Positions 26,863 through 35,936 of a stretch of DNA of 64,000 nucleotides are shown here, piece by piece (the first letter of the stretch is position 1; every line of letters starts with the position of its first letter). The stretch is from Synechococcus sp. BO 8801 (GTDB lineage: Bacteria > Cyanobacteriota > Cyanobacteriia > PCC-6307 > Cyanobiaceae), in contig NZ_NQKY01000006.1 in the NCBI RefSeq assembly GCF_002252675.1, positions 62,001 to 126,000 of the forward strand, read 5' to 3'. The notes under the pieces were generated by a model. That model had not been told where the DNA came from. It saw only the letters and a program-made list of their open reading frames with translations, and searched no databases. Made by a program: the position numbers and the translations under genes.

Positions 26863-26931
26863 TTCGTTATTGCGGCGAGGACTAGGGAGAGGGATCTTGT
26901 CCGTGGCTACATCGGGCGGGCAGAGTAGATA

Positions 26932-28860
26932 TCAGAACCCTGGTGGAATTGTGGTGTCGGGGATGATTCCGTCAACATCGTCAGCATCATCGGAGAAAGC
27001 GTTCGCGCCCATCTCGAAGTGTGCGAAGGACTCCCAAGCCGCCCGCCGCGCCAGGGTAAACATCGCCGGCGGGAGTTTTTGAGTAGCGGAAAGGTCGGTC
27101 AGGGCACGCATGATGGCATCGCGGCCATCGAGAAACGTAGGGTTGACAGGGGTCAACTTCAACCCGTCACAAACTATCGCCCAAGCAAGGCGGTACCCCT
27201 GCTGCTTGTTGCCTAAAGCCGTCACCAGCCTGCGAGTCATCATCATCAGTGCGGCACACCATACCTCGCCGATATCGTGTACTTCTGGGGACTTGCTTAG
27301 GCTGCCGTACTTGAAGGGATAGTTGTCGTCGTATGGGGCACGACGAATGCCGCTGCTCCTACCCACCACCCAATCACCTGTTACCACCCGCTCGCTTGAA
27401 AGGAAGTAGTTTTGCACGGTCAGGGCGAAGTAGTCGCTCCAACCTTCTCCCATACCTCCACTCTGAAGCTTATCCAGCGCGTGGGCGTTCAATCGCCCGC
27501 CAACCAAACGGTTGGTCAGCCCGTGAACGTACTCGTGGAACACAACATCGGCGTCAAAAGCAGTGTGCCTACCCTCGATTAAGGCGCCTGTGTTGGGATC
27601 TTGCTTCAAAACAAGTAGTCCCATATTCATCAAGGGCGGGAGCCCGTCTGGCCCGGTGGACATATTGGCCGTACCGTTCACTGGGCCGCTGTGGGCGCGT
27701 GCCCGAACCGGATCTCCACCTGCCCCCAAGTTAGTGAAATTCAATTGCTGGAAGTTCCCACTCGCCTCGTCGAACCCGAGAATGTATAAGAAGTCGTGCA
27801 TGTAGTTGCAGAAGTAAAATATGTTCAACAACTTTTGGTCGTCATCCGTCTCGTCCGCTGGGTCGAATTCAACAACCTTTCCATTCAGCGTTCCCTTGAG
27901 CGTGGTAGCGGTTGAGTTCAGAGTGGCACGGGTCGAATTTCCGAACGTCAAGTCAGCATCGACCCAGTCGGCCGGGAAACCGATCAGCGGGCTTGTGGGC
28001 ATGGCTGGATAGTCGGCAAGTGGGCGGGGGAAATCGATCATCCGACGGGAGGAGAGCCCCGGGCTGAACTCGAAAACTTTGCCTCTGGCCGCCGCCCTCA
28101 GCATGGTGCTCTTGGAATACAGGATTTCCCCGTTCTGTTCATCGGCAGCGACGATCACTGTGTACTGATCGACGTACCCTGGAAGGGTGAGCACAACGTG
28201 CCAGCCAAGCCGCGCTTGGCCTGGCTGATAGAAGACTAGGAGATACGTCGGGATTAGATTTTCGAACGGCCCACGGTCTAGGACCGTCGGCCGGGACGGG
28301 AGCGGAAACCCTGAGACCACCTCCGGCTTGAACCCCTGAATATCCACCGTAGGGAGCGGGGCTTCCTGTCCGAACTGGTCCCGCACACGCTCCCCAACCC
28401 CGGACGATGCAATATGTTCAGCCGCCTTCAACACTGCGGCTTCGGGCGTGAGGCGTGGTTCAATACTTAGGCTTGATGGGACAGGGGCGGAATCGCCGGC
28501 CGCGTCGACCACCTGCCCGGTCGGGTCAAATCTGACCATGCGTGACATCTGGAACACGGTAAGGCCGTGGTACATCTGCTTAAGGTTGACAGCAGTGCTG
28601 CCGCTGGTAGTCCTCTGTGTGGTGACGTCGGGGGCGAAGTCCGTAGCTTGCCCAGCCTGAAACCCAAGTCCAGCCTCGTTCCGCTTGGCGAATTCAAGAG
28701 CCCTCTCTATGAGAATCCCGTCGGCTGAAGCCTGCTCGGCCTCGGCGAGCAACGAAGGAGAGCCAGTCAGAGCATTTTTGACTGTGCGAGGCCGTGGGGG
28801 AAGGGTCAGTCCCGCCTGAGTGGCAGTTGTGCGGGTGTCTAGTTCGCGGGGCAAGGGCAT
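26932..28860 (-). CDS. M36 (fungalysin-type) zinc metallopeptidase
   Basis: A 642-residue peptidase. Residues ~15-290 form the propeptide-like region (FTP/PepSY-type: TVFQMSRMVRFDPTGQVVDA, LGWHVVLTLPG, NGEILYSKSTM). The catalytic domain carries DADVVFHEYVHGLTNRL (H-E-x-x-H, zinc and catalytic Glu) and GMGEGWSDYFAL (third zinc ligand Glu). Also typical: NIFYFCNYMHDFLYILGFDEASGNFQ. M36 enzymes are normally secreted, but no signal peptide is visible here, so export by another route or cell lysis is implied, or the protein stays inside. It sits 51 bp after the HAD-M28 gene and 69 bp before the decarboxylase, all on one strand. Confidence 0.9.
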   Translation of the reverse strand: MPLPRELDTRTTATQAGLTLPPRPRTVKNALTGSPSLLAEAEQASADGILIERALEFAKRNEAGLGFQAGQATDFAPDVTTQRTTSGSTAVNLKQMYHGLTVFQMSRMVRFDPTGQVVDAAGDSAPVPSSLSIEPRLTPEAAVLKAAEHIASSGVGERVRDQFGQEAPLPTVDIQGFKPEVVSGFPLPSRPTVLDRGPFENLIPTYLLVFYQPGQARLGWHVVLTLPGYVDQYTVIVAADEQNGEILYSKSTMLRAAARGKVFEFSPGLSSRRMIDFPRPLADYPAMPTSPLIGFPADWVDADLTFGNSTRATLNSTATTLKGTLNGKVVEFDPADETDDDQKLLNIFYFCNYMHDFLYILGFDEASGNFQQLNFTNLGAGGDPVRARAHSGPVNGTANMSTGPDGLPPLMNMGLLVLKQDPNTGALIEGRHTAFDADVVFHEYVHGLTNRLVGGRLNAHALDKLQSGGMGEGWSDYFALTVQNYFLSSERVVTGDWVVGRSSGIRRAPYDDNYPFKYGSLSKSPEVHDIGEVWCAALMMMTRRLVTALGNKQQGYRLAWAIVCDGLKLTPVNPTFLDGRDAIMRALTDLSATQKLPPAMFTLARRAAWESFAHFEMGANAFSDDADDVDGIIPDTTIPPGF

Positions 28861-28911
28861 TGGGACCTCGTCGGATAAAGTGAGGATAAATAAAAGGCTA
28901 CAAGCTTCAGT

Positions 28912-30828
28912 TCAGTTTATTTGATTAGCTGTGACCCATGCAGCGGCGGTGACTGCCCTGGCGATTGCTGCGGTGTACTCCGTGTCGATAACTACGTCGC
29001 CATGCCGATGGTAATTTGGGTTCGCGTCTGGTTCTTGGCCGCCTGGCACGTCGACGAAGAAGTCTTCGGACACGACGCAAGCACTGTACCCTTGGGCTTG
29101 AAATGAGAAATGGTCGCTCCGCCCGTCGGCTGGATCGCCGCCTGGTGCGGCGCTGTGCAGAACTTGCACAGGCTCAAGTTCTGGAGAAACCTGCGGTGCG
29201 ACTGCTGATAGCAGTTTCGCCAGGATTCTCGACCTAGCCTCCACGGCCGGGGACGTCTCGAATCCTGCATGTACCTCCCACGACAACGGCGGGACTGCAT
29301 TAAACCCGACCATGTCCATCTGCCAGACGGCCGCTATCGCCTCCCCACGGGCTTTCGATCTCTGAGCGTAGGCCTGGCTTCCGGCCAGTCCCTGCTCCTC
29401 GGCGTTGAATAAGACGAATCGCACAGTCCGACTCGGCAGCGATGAGGAGAACAAAGCGACGAATCGTTCCGCGGCGGCCAGGACGGCGGCCACACCGCTA
29501 GCGTCGTCGTCAGCGCCTGGAGCCGGGCTGGTCATCGGAACAAAGTCGTCGTCGGATGCGGCCGTCGAGTCAAGGTGCGCGGTGACCAGGACGAGCTCAG
29601 GGGAACCGCCAGCGAGTTCGGCTTCCACGTTATGGAGCGTTTGCCCTGCGTGGAGGAACTGGTGTAGTCGGACTGTCAAACGGCCTCCACCGATCTCATC
29701 GAAATCGGCCGCCAACTGGGCGACTGCCCGGGCGTTCCCTCCCTCCAGTATGTGTCGGCTTTTTAAAGCCGTCCCGCCAGGGCCGTCCAGCGGCTCGAGC
29801 CCGCTATATTTCCGAACCGTTCGGCCGATCTCTGCAGGATCGACTTTCCCTAGTTCTGTAATGACCTCAGCGGGGAGGATTGGGGCAGCAGCAGCGAAGC
29901 CTGACACCGGCACGGCCGCACCGCCCCAGAGCAGCAGGTCGGGCGTGAGCTTCAAGGTATGCCCGTGCCGGGCACTGTCGAAGTGGAATGCGTCCACACC
30001 CTCGGCAATAGTGGGCGGGACTGCTACGACCAGCCCCTCGGGTGTGGCCGAAAGGACCAAGTGCGCTACGCCTGGGTCCCCGAATACACGTGTTGACTCA
30101 CCACCCGAGACAAGAAACCCGCTGGTGCGGGCCAAGTCGTCTCTGAGAAGGAACAGATCAGTAGTGCAGGGCAGGTCAGGATCGCCTAGCAGATCAACCC
30201 CGAATTGCAGGTTAAAGAGTTCGAGCGCAACGCGCTGGCTTGTCAACCCGTACAGCCTCATGCCCTGCGGGCCCGTCAAGTACTGGGGTACGAACGCACG
30301 CCGTATCAGTTCGTCTCGCCACGGGGTAGCAGCAGCGTAGGCGGGGATAGTTAGCCGCAGATAACGAAGTTGCTGACCGTCAAGCACCTCGTCGACGAGG
30401 TGCGGGTGTGGGCATACGACCCAACCGGCGCTAGCCGCGACGGCACGCTCGGCTGCGGACTCACCGACAAACAGGCATTGCTCGGGCGGCATTCCGGCGC
30501 GAGAAGCAGCTAGGTCGAAGATCTCTGGTGACGCTTTCGTGATCCCCTCGTCCCCGCTGTACACGAGCAAGGCAGGGTTAAATGGTGCAAGAAGCCCAGT
30601 CGGGGTCAGCACCGCCTCGACGGCAACCTTCTGCTCGTCCCCGGTGTTCGAAATCAGCCCGAGTTGCAGCCCACGGTCTCGCAGACCGGTGAGTAGTGAG
30701 GGGACAAAGGGGAATATGTCGAAGCCAATGAGACGCGGCGGGGTGCCGCCTACAGTCGCGGCCCCAAGAGTGTCACCGAGGTCGAAGAATATAGAAGTAG
30801 GTCTATGAATAGACAACGAATCCACCAC
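28912..30828 (-). CDS. Fusion: HAD-like phosphatase + M28 aminopeptidase
   Basis: A 638-residue two-domain protein with a GTG start. Residues ~10-160 are a HAD hydrolase: IFFDLGDTLG (nucleophile Asp, here D-L-G-D-T), LGLISNTGDEQK (motif II) and QCLFVGESAAERAVAASAGW (motif IV, with E replacing the usual second acid). Residues ~160-370 are a linker region. Residues ~390-630 are an M28 zinc aminopeptidase: LVLVTAHLDST, APGADDDASGVAAVLAAAE, VRFVLFNAEEQGLAGSQAYA, AVWQMDMVGFN and YHRHGDVVI, which together provide the two-zinc site. I know of no standard family with this fusion. No signal peptide. First gene of the four-gene cluster. Confidence 0.85.
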   Translation of the reverse strand: MVDSLSIHRPTSIFFDLGDTLGAATVGGTPPRLIGFDIFPFVPSLLTGLRDRGLQLGLISNTGDEQKVAVEAVLTPTGLLAPFNPALLVYSGDEGITKASPEIFDLAASRAGMPPEQCLFVGESAAERAVAASAGWVVCPHPHLVDEVLDGQQLRYLRLTIPAYAAATPWRDELIRRAFVPQYLTGPQGMRLYGLTSQRVALELFNLQFGVDLLGDPDLPCTTDLFLLRDDLARTSGFLVSGGESTRVFGDPGVAHLVLSATPEGLVVAVPPTIAEGVDAFHFDSARHGHTLKLTPDLLLWGGAAVPVSGFAAAAPILPAEVITELGKVDPAEIGRTVRKYSGLEPLDGPGGTALKSRHILEGGNARAVAQLAADFDEIGGGRLTVRLHQFLHAGQTLHNVEAELAGGSPELVLVTAHLDSTAASDDDFVPMTSPAPGADDDASGVAAVLAAAERFVALFSSSLPSRTVRFVLFNAEEQGLAGSQAYAQRSKARGEAIAAVWQMDMVGFNAVPPLSWEVHAGFETSPAVEARSRILAKLLSAVAPQVSPELEPVQVLHSAAPGGDPADGRSDHFSFQAQGYSACVVSEDFFVDVPGGQEPDANPNYHRHGDVVIDTEYTAAIARAVTAAAWVTANQIN

Positions 30829-31231
30829 CTAACGTCCCGACTCGGCAAAGCTATCACGAAAAACTATGTAGCGTAAGCGGGCTGCAAAACATCGTCGCCC
30901 AGCCAACGGACTGATAGCCAGGAAAGAGGACACCCGTTAGCACCAATTGTGGCTAGTCCGACCATGAGTAGAGGAAGCGTAGCTTCTCTTAGCATGAATC
31001 AGTTTATGAGTCTACATAGCCCTTAACTATTTGTAAAGCGGTTGGAAGCGATCCTGTGATGACGTGGACCCCGGCAATCGGCCCAGGGTGAATAAGAGCC
31101 CTCAACCGGACAGACTGGGCCGGAGACTCCACCAGGAAACACACCGGACACACAGCGGAGCAGATCATCCGCAACCTCAAGACCGCCGAGCAGCTGATCG
31201 CACAGAGCGAGACCGCCACCGACGGAGGTGG
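30829..31231. other. Intergenic region with IS3 orfA fragment
   Basis: Apart from the orfA fragment at ~31117-31231, no gene is seen. The stretch to 31020 is non-coding and AT-richer. Confidence 0.45.
31117..31231 (+). pseudogene. IS3-family OrfA N-terminal fragment
   Basis: The plus strand codes KHTGHTAEQIIRNLKTAEQLIAQ, the N-terminal helix-turn-helix of an IS3-family OrfA, and ends at the start of repeat R6. Only ~38 codons remain. Its OrfA type differs from the one in the R repeats. Confidence 0.6.
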
Positions 31232-31396
31232 TCTGGATTTGCTGGACAGCTCCCATCGTTGTCCTCTCAGGCGGGGCACCGCCCCGGAAAGGGGCCCCCA
31301 CCGATGTTCAAACGACGCAACCTCAGCCCCGAGTTCGAGGCCAGGGCCGCCAAGGAAGCGAGCAGTGGCCGCAAGACGATCCAGGAGATCATTGCT
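31232..31396 (+). repeat. R6: IS3-type orfA end remnant, opposite orientation
   Basis: Plus-strand ATG at 31304 starts MFKRRNLSPEFEARAAKEAS and continues GRKTIQEIIAH. The terminus TTTGCTGGACAGCTCCCATC precedes it. It is the only R copy on this strand and leads straight into the pseudogene at 31406. Confidence 0.7.
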
Positions 31397-31405
31397 CATC
31401 CCGTG

Positions 31406-31906
31406 TTAATCAGGTTGATGGGTAGCGTCAATCTGGCTGACTGGAAGGGCTGGGCGGAGCGCCTCGATGCGGCTCGCGAGCTCCTCGTAACGGAGGCCAT
31501 CCCCATAGGTCCGAATGAAGGGTTGGCGCCCGATCGAACGGCGGTCGCTATGGAGCTTGGCGGTGGGCACCACCCAGAACCGCCACTGACTCAGGTCCTG
31601 AGGGTTAACCAGCTCGGGGTCTTCCTCCGCCAGCAGGCAGAAGACATAGGCTGTGGCCACGCGCTGCTCAATCGGGAAGCTGATCGTGCTCGGGAGCGCC
31701 TGCTGCCAGGACTGCACGAAGGCCGCCGACTTCACCTCCTAGGTGATGGTGCCGAACGTCACATTCTCCTCGGCCCACTCGACACGGTGCTGCCCAGGAT
31801 CGAGGCCAAGAGCCCGGTGCACAAGGCACTCGGCATAGGCGCCGCGGGTGCGGTTTTCCAATAGGTGGCTGGAGTTCCAGCGGAGGAACGTGTCGAGGTC
31901 TGTCAT
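31406..31906 (-). pseudogene. PD-(D/E)XK-like protein, inactivated copy
   Basis: A homologue of the gene at 3432-3938: start MTDLDTFLRWNSSHLLEN, then AEENVTFGTIT, an in-frame TAG where the first copy has Leu, then EVKSAAFVQSWQQALPSTIS and FVQ..RFWVVPTAKLHSDRR to the end. A single base change creates the stop directly before the predicted catalytic EVK. The rest of the frame is intact, so the loss looks recent. The C-terminus differs from the first copy (PVSQIDATHQPD). Confidence 0.75.
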
Positions 31907-31952
31907 GGTGGAGAGCCCCCAAGTGCAAAGGATTCGAGGAGAGCGTCTCTCG

Positions 31953-32756
31953 TCAAAGACGAAGCTCCTTGAGTCGCTCTCTCATACGCTCAGCCTCTTG
32001 AGGCGATAAACCATAGAAGTCCGCCAAGCTCTCTAGGGCAACTTGAAAACTGACAATAAAGTCCCAGCAACCCTTTGGACTGTGATCTGAGCGTCCAGAT
32101 TTGACGAGACCGCCTGCAGAATCCGCAACTCCAGAGAACTGAAAATGAATGCCGTCTAGGCTGTGAGTAATCACCCAGCTCAGTTCAGTGATCAAACGAA
32201 TGTCGTCCTCGGGCGGTTCACGCCGATCCCACTGGTCTTCACCGAATGATTCGCCAAACTCCCCGAGAACGTCGCCGTGGGCGGATCCCATGATTGTTGG
32301 AGACTTCCAGACAGTCTTGTGGATCTTGAGCAGAGCGCGAGTGAATGGATAGATTTCGATCCAGCCGCCTCTTTGCGGTAAACGAGAGGACTGTTGAAAG
32401 GACCGCAAGGACAGACAGCCGTCCCAAGGTAATGAGCAGGAGAAGCTTTCTGCCATTGGTATGCCATTCGTAGTGATTAGGCCATTCACGATGACGGCCT
32501 TAGGCTCTAGCGGATAAGGAGGCCAGGATCGGAAGGCGATTAAAGATGGATGCCATTCGAGAGCGACCGCCAAGCGCCGAAGCTCCTCTACAAGGAGGTC
32601 ACCTTCCCCGGCCTCAAAGGCAGCAATGCTCGATACTGGTACACCAGAAGCGTCTGCAAGCTCATAAATGTTGAGCTTTCGAAATTCACGCGCAGTACGC
32701 AGCCCATCGGCTGGCGTGAACCGTTCCATGCTTGGATCGGAAAGAAAAGAGGACAT
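31953..32756 (-). CDS. XRE-type HTH protein with unknown C-terminal domain
   Basis: A 267-residue protein. Residues ~15-70 are a Cro/CI-type helix-turn-helix: DGLRTAREFRKLNIYELADA and SGVPVSSIAAFEAGEGDLLVEELRRLAVALEW. The remaining ~190 residues are not recognised; they contain many Trp/Phe (PWDGCLSLRSFQQ, WSPP-free segment DIRLITELSWVITHSLDGIHF) and end in a basic helix (ERMRERLKELRL). It is probably a DNA-binding regulator with a sensing or protein-binding domain; an antitoxin-like role is possible but no partner toxin is adjacent. ATG at 32756 chosen over an upstream alternative start at 32840 because the extra residues are low-complexity. Confidence 0.65.
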   Translation of the reverse strand: MSSFLSDPSMERFTPADGLRTAREFRKLNIYELADASGVPVSSIAAFEAGEGDLLVEELRRLAVALEWHPSLIAFRSWPPYPLEPKAVIVNGLITTNGIPMAESFSCSLPWDGCLSLRSFQQSSRLPQRGGWIEIYPFTRALLKIHKTVWKSPTIMGSAHGDVLGEFGESFGEDQWDRREPPEDDIRLITELSWVITHSLDGIHFQFSGVADSAGGLVKSGRSDHSPKGCWDFIVSFQVALESLADFYGLSPQEAERMRERLKELRL

Positions 32757-32994
32757 GGCAATGGAAGGATTAGCTCGATCGTGGTTAGTCCGCTTCTGGC
32801 TGCAACACCGTGATCGGCCCGATCTTGAGCAGGGTTTCAATCAACGTGATAGCGATAGAAGATGGAATGGTCGAGTTCCTACACCTCATCTGCTTTCCGG
32901 AAATGGAGCATGACTCAGAACTGGCGCCGATCCTCCAAGGTGCAGGGAGCCCTCGGGGAGACGAACTCATGATCCACCGGAAGGGCCACGATGA

Positions 32995-33260
32995 GACCCC
33001 TCCCCCCCTGAGCCGGACACCCGGACACCCCGGACGGGGGTTTCCCGCCACCTCTCTTCGTTGGCTGCTCTGCAGAAGAGGGGGGGGGGGCACATCATTT
33101 GTCTTGTGATGGGGTGTCCGCCCCGTCCGGGAAGTCCGAGGTGAGGTGTGGACTGGGAAGAGGGGGGAGGTGCTGCCCTGTCCGGAGCCTGTCCGGCCTT
33201 GTTCGAGACGGACGGCGATTGATTCCTGGCTGGCGGCGCCCAATGGGATCGAGTGCTCGG
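32995..33260 (+). repeat. S2: GC-rich palindromic element
   Basis: CCCGGACACCCCGGACGGGGG, spacer with a G10 run (GAAGAGGGGGGGGGG) and TTTGTCTTGTGATGGGG, then TGTCCGCCCCGTCCGGG and spaced TGTCC units. Same order as S1. Confidence 0.65.
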
Positions 33261-33424
33261 GAGGAATGTGCGTCTCGGGCGCTGCGACCAGGGGCCAGAA
33301 AGGGTACGCGGGTTCAACGTCAGTGGAACACACCGTTGCGTGTCCCCCAAGCCCGTTAGATCGTTGACAAACCGGTCTGCTGCATCCACTGGCTCCCCTG
33401 GATCGGGCGCTTCGCGTCCTCGGC

Positions 33425-33594
33425 GGCGATCTCCTTGAGTGTCTTGCGACCACTGATCGCCTACATGGCGACCTTGGCCTTGAACTCGGGGCAGTGGGTG
33501 CCGCGGATGCTCATCGGTGGGAGCCCCTTTCAGGGGCGGTTCAGCGCCTCAGAAGTTAACGATAAGCCCTGTCCAGAAAAACCAGGCCACCTCA
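33425..33594 (-). repeat. R7: IS3-type orfA end remnant
   Basis: Good copy: CGATCTCCTTGAGTGTCTTG, TTGAACTCGGGGCAGTGGG, CCCCTTTCAGGGGC and the terminus CCTGTCCAGAAAAACCAG. It ends where the next gene's stop codon lies. Confidence 0.75.
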
Positions 33595-33595
33595 G

Positions 33596-34531
33596 TCATA
33601 GAGTAGTGGCAGGTATGGCAGGGGGAACTGCGTTATTGGTTGGGTTGATATAACCAGTTTCTAGCAAGAACGCTCGCAAGGCTTCAGGAAAAGAATGATA
33701 GACGACTTCACGTCCGAGGCATTTACCTCTTTCATCCACATCCCCCTTACACTCTCTTAGTCCCCAGTCTGATGATGGATCATAGCGCTGTGTCATTCGA
33801 TCCCATCCGTCAAAGAGTTCACCAACTAGTGCCTTGGAGGCAACATAACCGGCAAGGAAACCATTCGGCGAGCCAGTATCTTTCTGCTTAAACCAGCTCG
33901 CCATTCTCTGGAGGTTACGCCTATGTAATGGGACAAACTCAGGCTTATGCGTCACATCCACGAAGCTCTGCCCTTGAAGCTGCCAGATGCGAGCGGGCGC
34001 AGTACTGCATGCATAGCAGCCAAAGCGGTACAGAAAACGGTTATCTACATCCACAATTAAGAAACGCCCGTTTCGGAGAGGGTCTTCGGCCGAAGATGGG
34101 CCACCGTCAAATGGTCCAAGAGAGACCTGCTTCCAGCTTTCACCTGTAGAATCACTGGTGAGAACCTTAATGGCATTGCAGCAGTGAGCACCTCCGGTAA
34201 AAGTGGACAGCAATACTTCCGGATAGGGATTGCTGGGGTCCATCTCGGCAATCTGAAGGATGCTTCCTGGTGAACCACTTTCAGGTCCAGTCAGCTGACC
34301 GACACTAATTCCCTTCACACGTACCGCGACTGTCGGCTGGACAACATTTCTCCCCTCTTCATCGATTCGTCTTCGATGCACTACTGTGGCCTCGACCGAG
34401 CCGCTCCGCAACGCCCCATTGACTTTTTTGGATGCATAGTCCATCTTCAGGACTTGGGCCTGCACAGAGGAGCCTGCCAGCAAACCCGCTGCGACAAAAG
34501 TTGCTGTGAAGAGATGTGATAAATACACCAA
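33596..34531 (-). CDS. Secreted hypothetical protein
   Basis: A 311-residue protein with a clear Sec-type signal peptide (MVYLSHLFTATFVAAGLLAG, cleavage near SSVQAQ). The mature part has STFTGGAHCCNAIKVLTSD, RFLIVDVDNRFLYRFGCYAC and a segment of six Cys in all, so disulfide bonds in the periplasm are likely. FTGGAHCC is reminiscent of a group of bacterial periplasmic proteins of unknown role, but I cannot name the family. The C-terminus (WGLRECKGDVDERGKCLGRE, ETGYINPTNNAVPP) resembles a lysozyme-inhibitor-like or YARHG-type end only weakly. The stop lies at the edge of R7, so the last residues may have been altered by the repeat. Confidence 0.65.
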   Translation of the reverse strand: MVYLSHLFTATFVAAGLLAGSSVQAQVLKMDYASKKVNGALRSGSVEATVVHRRRIDEEGRNVVQPTVAVRVKGISVGQLTGPESGSPGSILQIAEMDPSNPYPEVLLSTFTGGAHCCNAIKVLTSDSTGESWKQVSLGPFDGGPSSAEDPLRNGRFLIVDVDNRFLYRFGCYACSTAPARIWQLQGQSFVDVTHKPEFVPLHRRNLQRMASWFKQKDTGSPNGFLAGYVASKALVGELFDGWDRMTQRYDPSSDWGLRECKGDVDERGKCLGREVVYHSFPEALRAFLLETGYINPTNNAVPPAIPATTL

Positions 34532-34942
34532 CCACTCTAGATCGAAGACACATTGAACTTTAGCTGAGACCTGACTACTTTGCCGAAGTCGTTAAGTACC
34601 TCAATATCTGGCTTATCCAGCAACTAGTGGAATATGGTTTGAAAATACACGCAGAGCGATCAAGCGTGGCCTGAAACTGCCGCGTGGATCAAAGCATCCG
34701 TGGTCAAGCGGCAGAGGAACTCGGATCTGCCGTTGCTTTGCTGAACCTTCTTCTAACAGAAGTCACTGGGAGAGGGCTGTCTTTGGGAGACGACCTTTGC
34801 ATCGGCTGGTAACGGAACCAGTGTGAGGGTGGCCAAGGCCGTTGCAAGCCGGGCAGGGAAGCGCATCGTGCGAGTGTGGGTTTGGGTCATTCTCGCTGAC
34901 TTGTCCGCGGTCGGGACTCCTGTGACCAGCAGCTCAACCACC

Positions 34943-35146
34943 ATGCCCCGCTACCTCTGGCACCTGAATGTCTACTGCGGGCCCATCGAACGCGTCGACA
35001 CCGTCACCGGCGAACATGTCCCGGTAGTCACTGACTGGCTGACGAGTCGCTCCGCACCCACGACGGTGAGCGTCCCATGGCCTGGTCCATTCCCTTGGTC
35101 TCGGGGGAGCTGTGGGACTCGGTTGGTGACGGCGATCCACGGGTAG
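34943..35146 (+). pseudogene. Small repeat-associated ORF, copy 2 (frameshifted)
   Basis: It starts MPRYLWHLNVYCGPIERVD and TVTGEHVPVV like the intact copies, then loses the reading frame (TDWLTSRSAPTT) before the GGPEE segment. The conserved leader GGACTCCTGTGACCAGCAG precedes it. Confidence 0.65.
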
Positions 35147-35373
35147 ACGGGGCCATGCTCGGGGGGATGAATGAGGGGTGGGGCTGAGAGCACCGGCAAA
35201 GAAGAGCAGGGCTGATCTCCTTGCTTAACCATTGGAAATGTCACCCCCCACGCGAGAACGGTCCACACTTTGACTCAATGCCTCGTACCCCAGCCCCGGA
35301 TAGCGGGTTACAAGCGGGTTCTTTGGGTTGCGGCTTCTACAAGCCCACCTGCATCAGGCGCTCAACGCCATTG

Positions 35374-35536
35374 GCAGCGATCTCATGGAGCGTTTTGGGG
35401 CCACTGATCACCTCCACGGCAAAAGTGTCCTTGAACTCGGGGCTGTGGATGTGTCTCTTGCTCATTGGTAGGATCCCCTTTCAGGGGCGGTACCCCGCGT
35501 TAGAGATTAACGATGGATCCTGTGGAGAATAGCCAG
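35374..35536 (-). repeat. R8: IS3-type orfA end remnant
   Basis: It keeps GCGATCTCATGGAGCGTTTTG, TTGAACTCGGGGCTGTGG, CCCCTTTCAGGGGCGG and GATTAACGATGGATCCTGT, with a damaged terminus (GGAGAATAGCCAG). Confidence 0.7.
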
Positions 35537-35807
35537 TGCAAGTCAATACGTATTGCAAGGACTGAATACAAGCACCGATGGTTTTCGAATGTCGATTCGG
35601 AAATCCCAAATAACATGTAATTGACATCCATGCCGTTACAGTCAGATATGACTCATTTACCGATTGGACAGATGCGTGAAGCTAGTACAATGACTAAGGA
35701 GTGTCGGCTTAGTAATTGAGAGAATCTCCACCTTGGGATCCTTTTGTCTAAGATATGGATAATCCGGCCTTCGAATCTGAGCACTCAGCGACAAAGCGAT
35801 GCAAAAG

Positions 35808-35854
35808 CCACCCCCGCCCCCGCCCCCGCCACCGCCACCCCCTCCCTCAATTAG
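35808..35854 (+). repeat. Polyproline-coding C5G repeat tract
   Basis: CCACCCCCGCCCCCGCCCC-type tract coding 13 consecutive prolines if translation starts at 35799. Simple repeats of this kind can change length by slippage. Confidence 0.6.
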
Positions 35855-35936
35855 CTTTCTAATTGAACGATCCGAATACGTAGCATCTCTTCTAAGGCAG
35901 TGCAAGGATACGTATGGATGGATTGCAGTGAGGCGA

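Larger units (their letters stand above)
32757..33595. other. Repeat-filled intergenic region (S2 and R7)
   Basis: It holds S2 and R7. Long frames here are by-products of the GC-rich repeat and code no known domain. Confidence 0.6.
34532..35798. other. Repeat-filled region with small-ORF pseudogene and R8
   Basis: It contains the decayed small ORF (34943-35146), the GCTTAACCATT block (~35155-35265) and R8. A minus-strand frame at 34753-34944 codes a signal-peptide-like MRFPARLATALATLTLVPLP and then stops; it may be the stump of a secreted protein. Confidence 0.5.

Noticed and set aside
29405-30340. 311-codon plus-strand frame
   Set aside because: Antisense to the HAD-M28 gene; Ser/Thr/Pro composition is typical of a GC-rich shadow frame.
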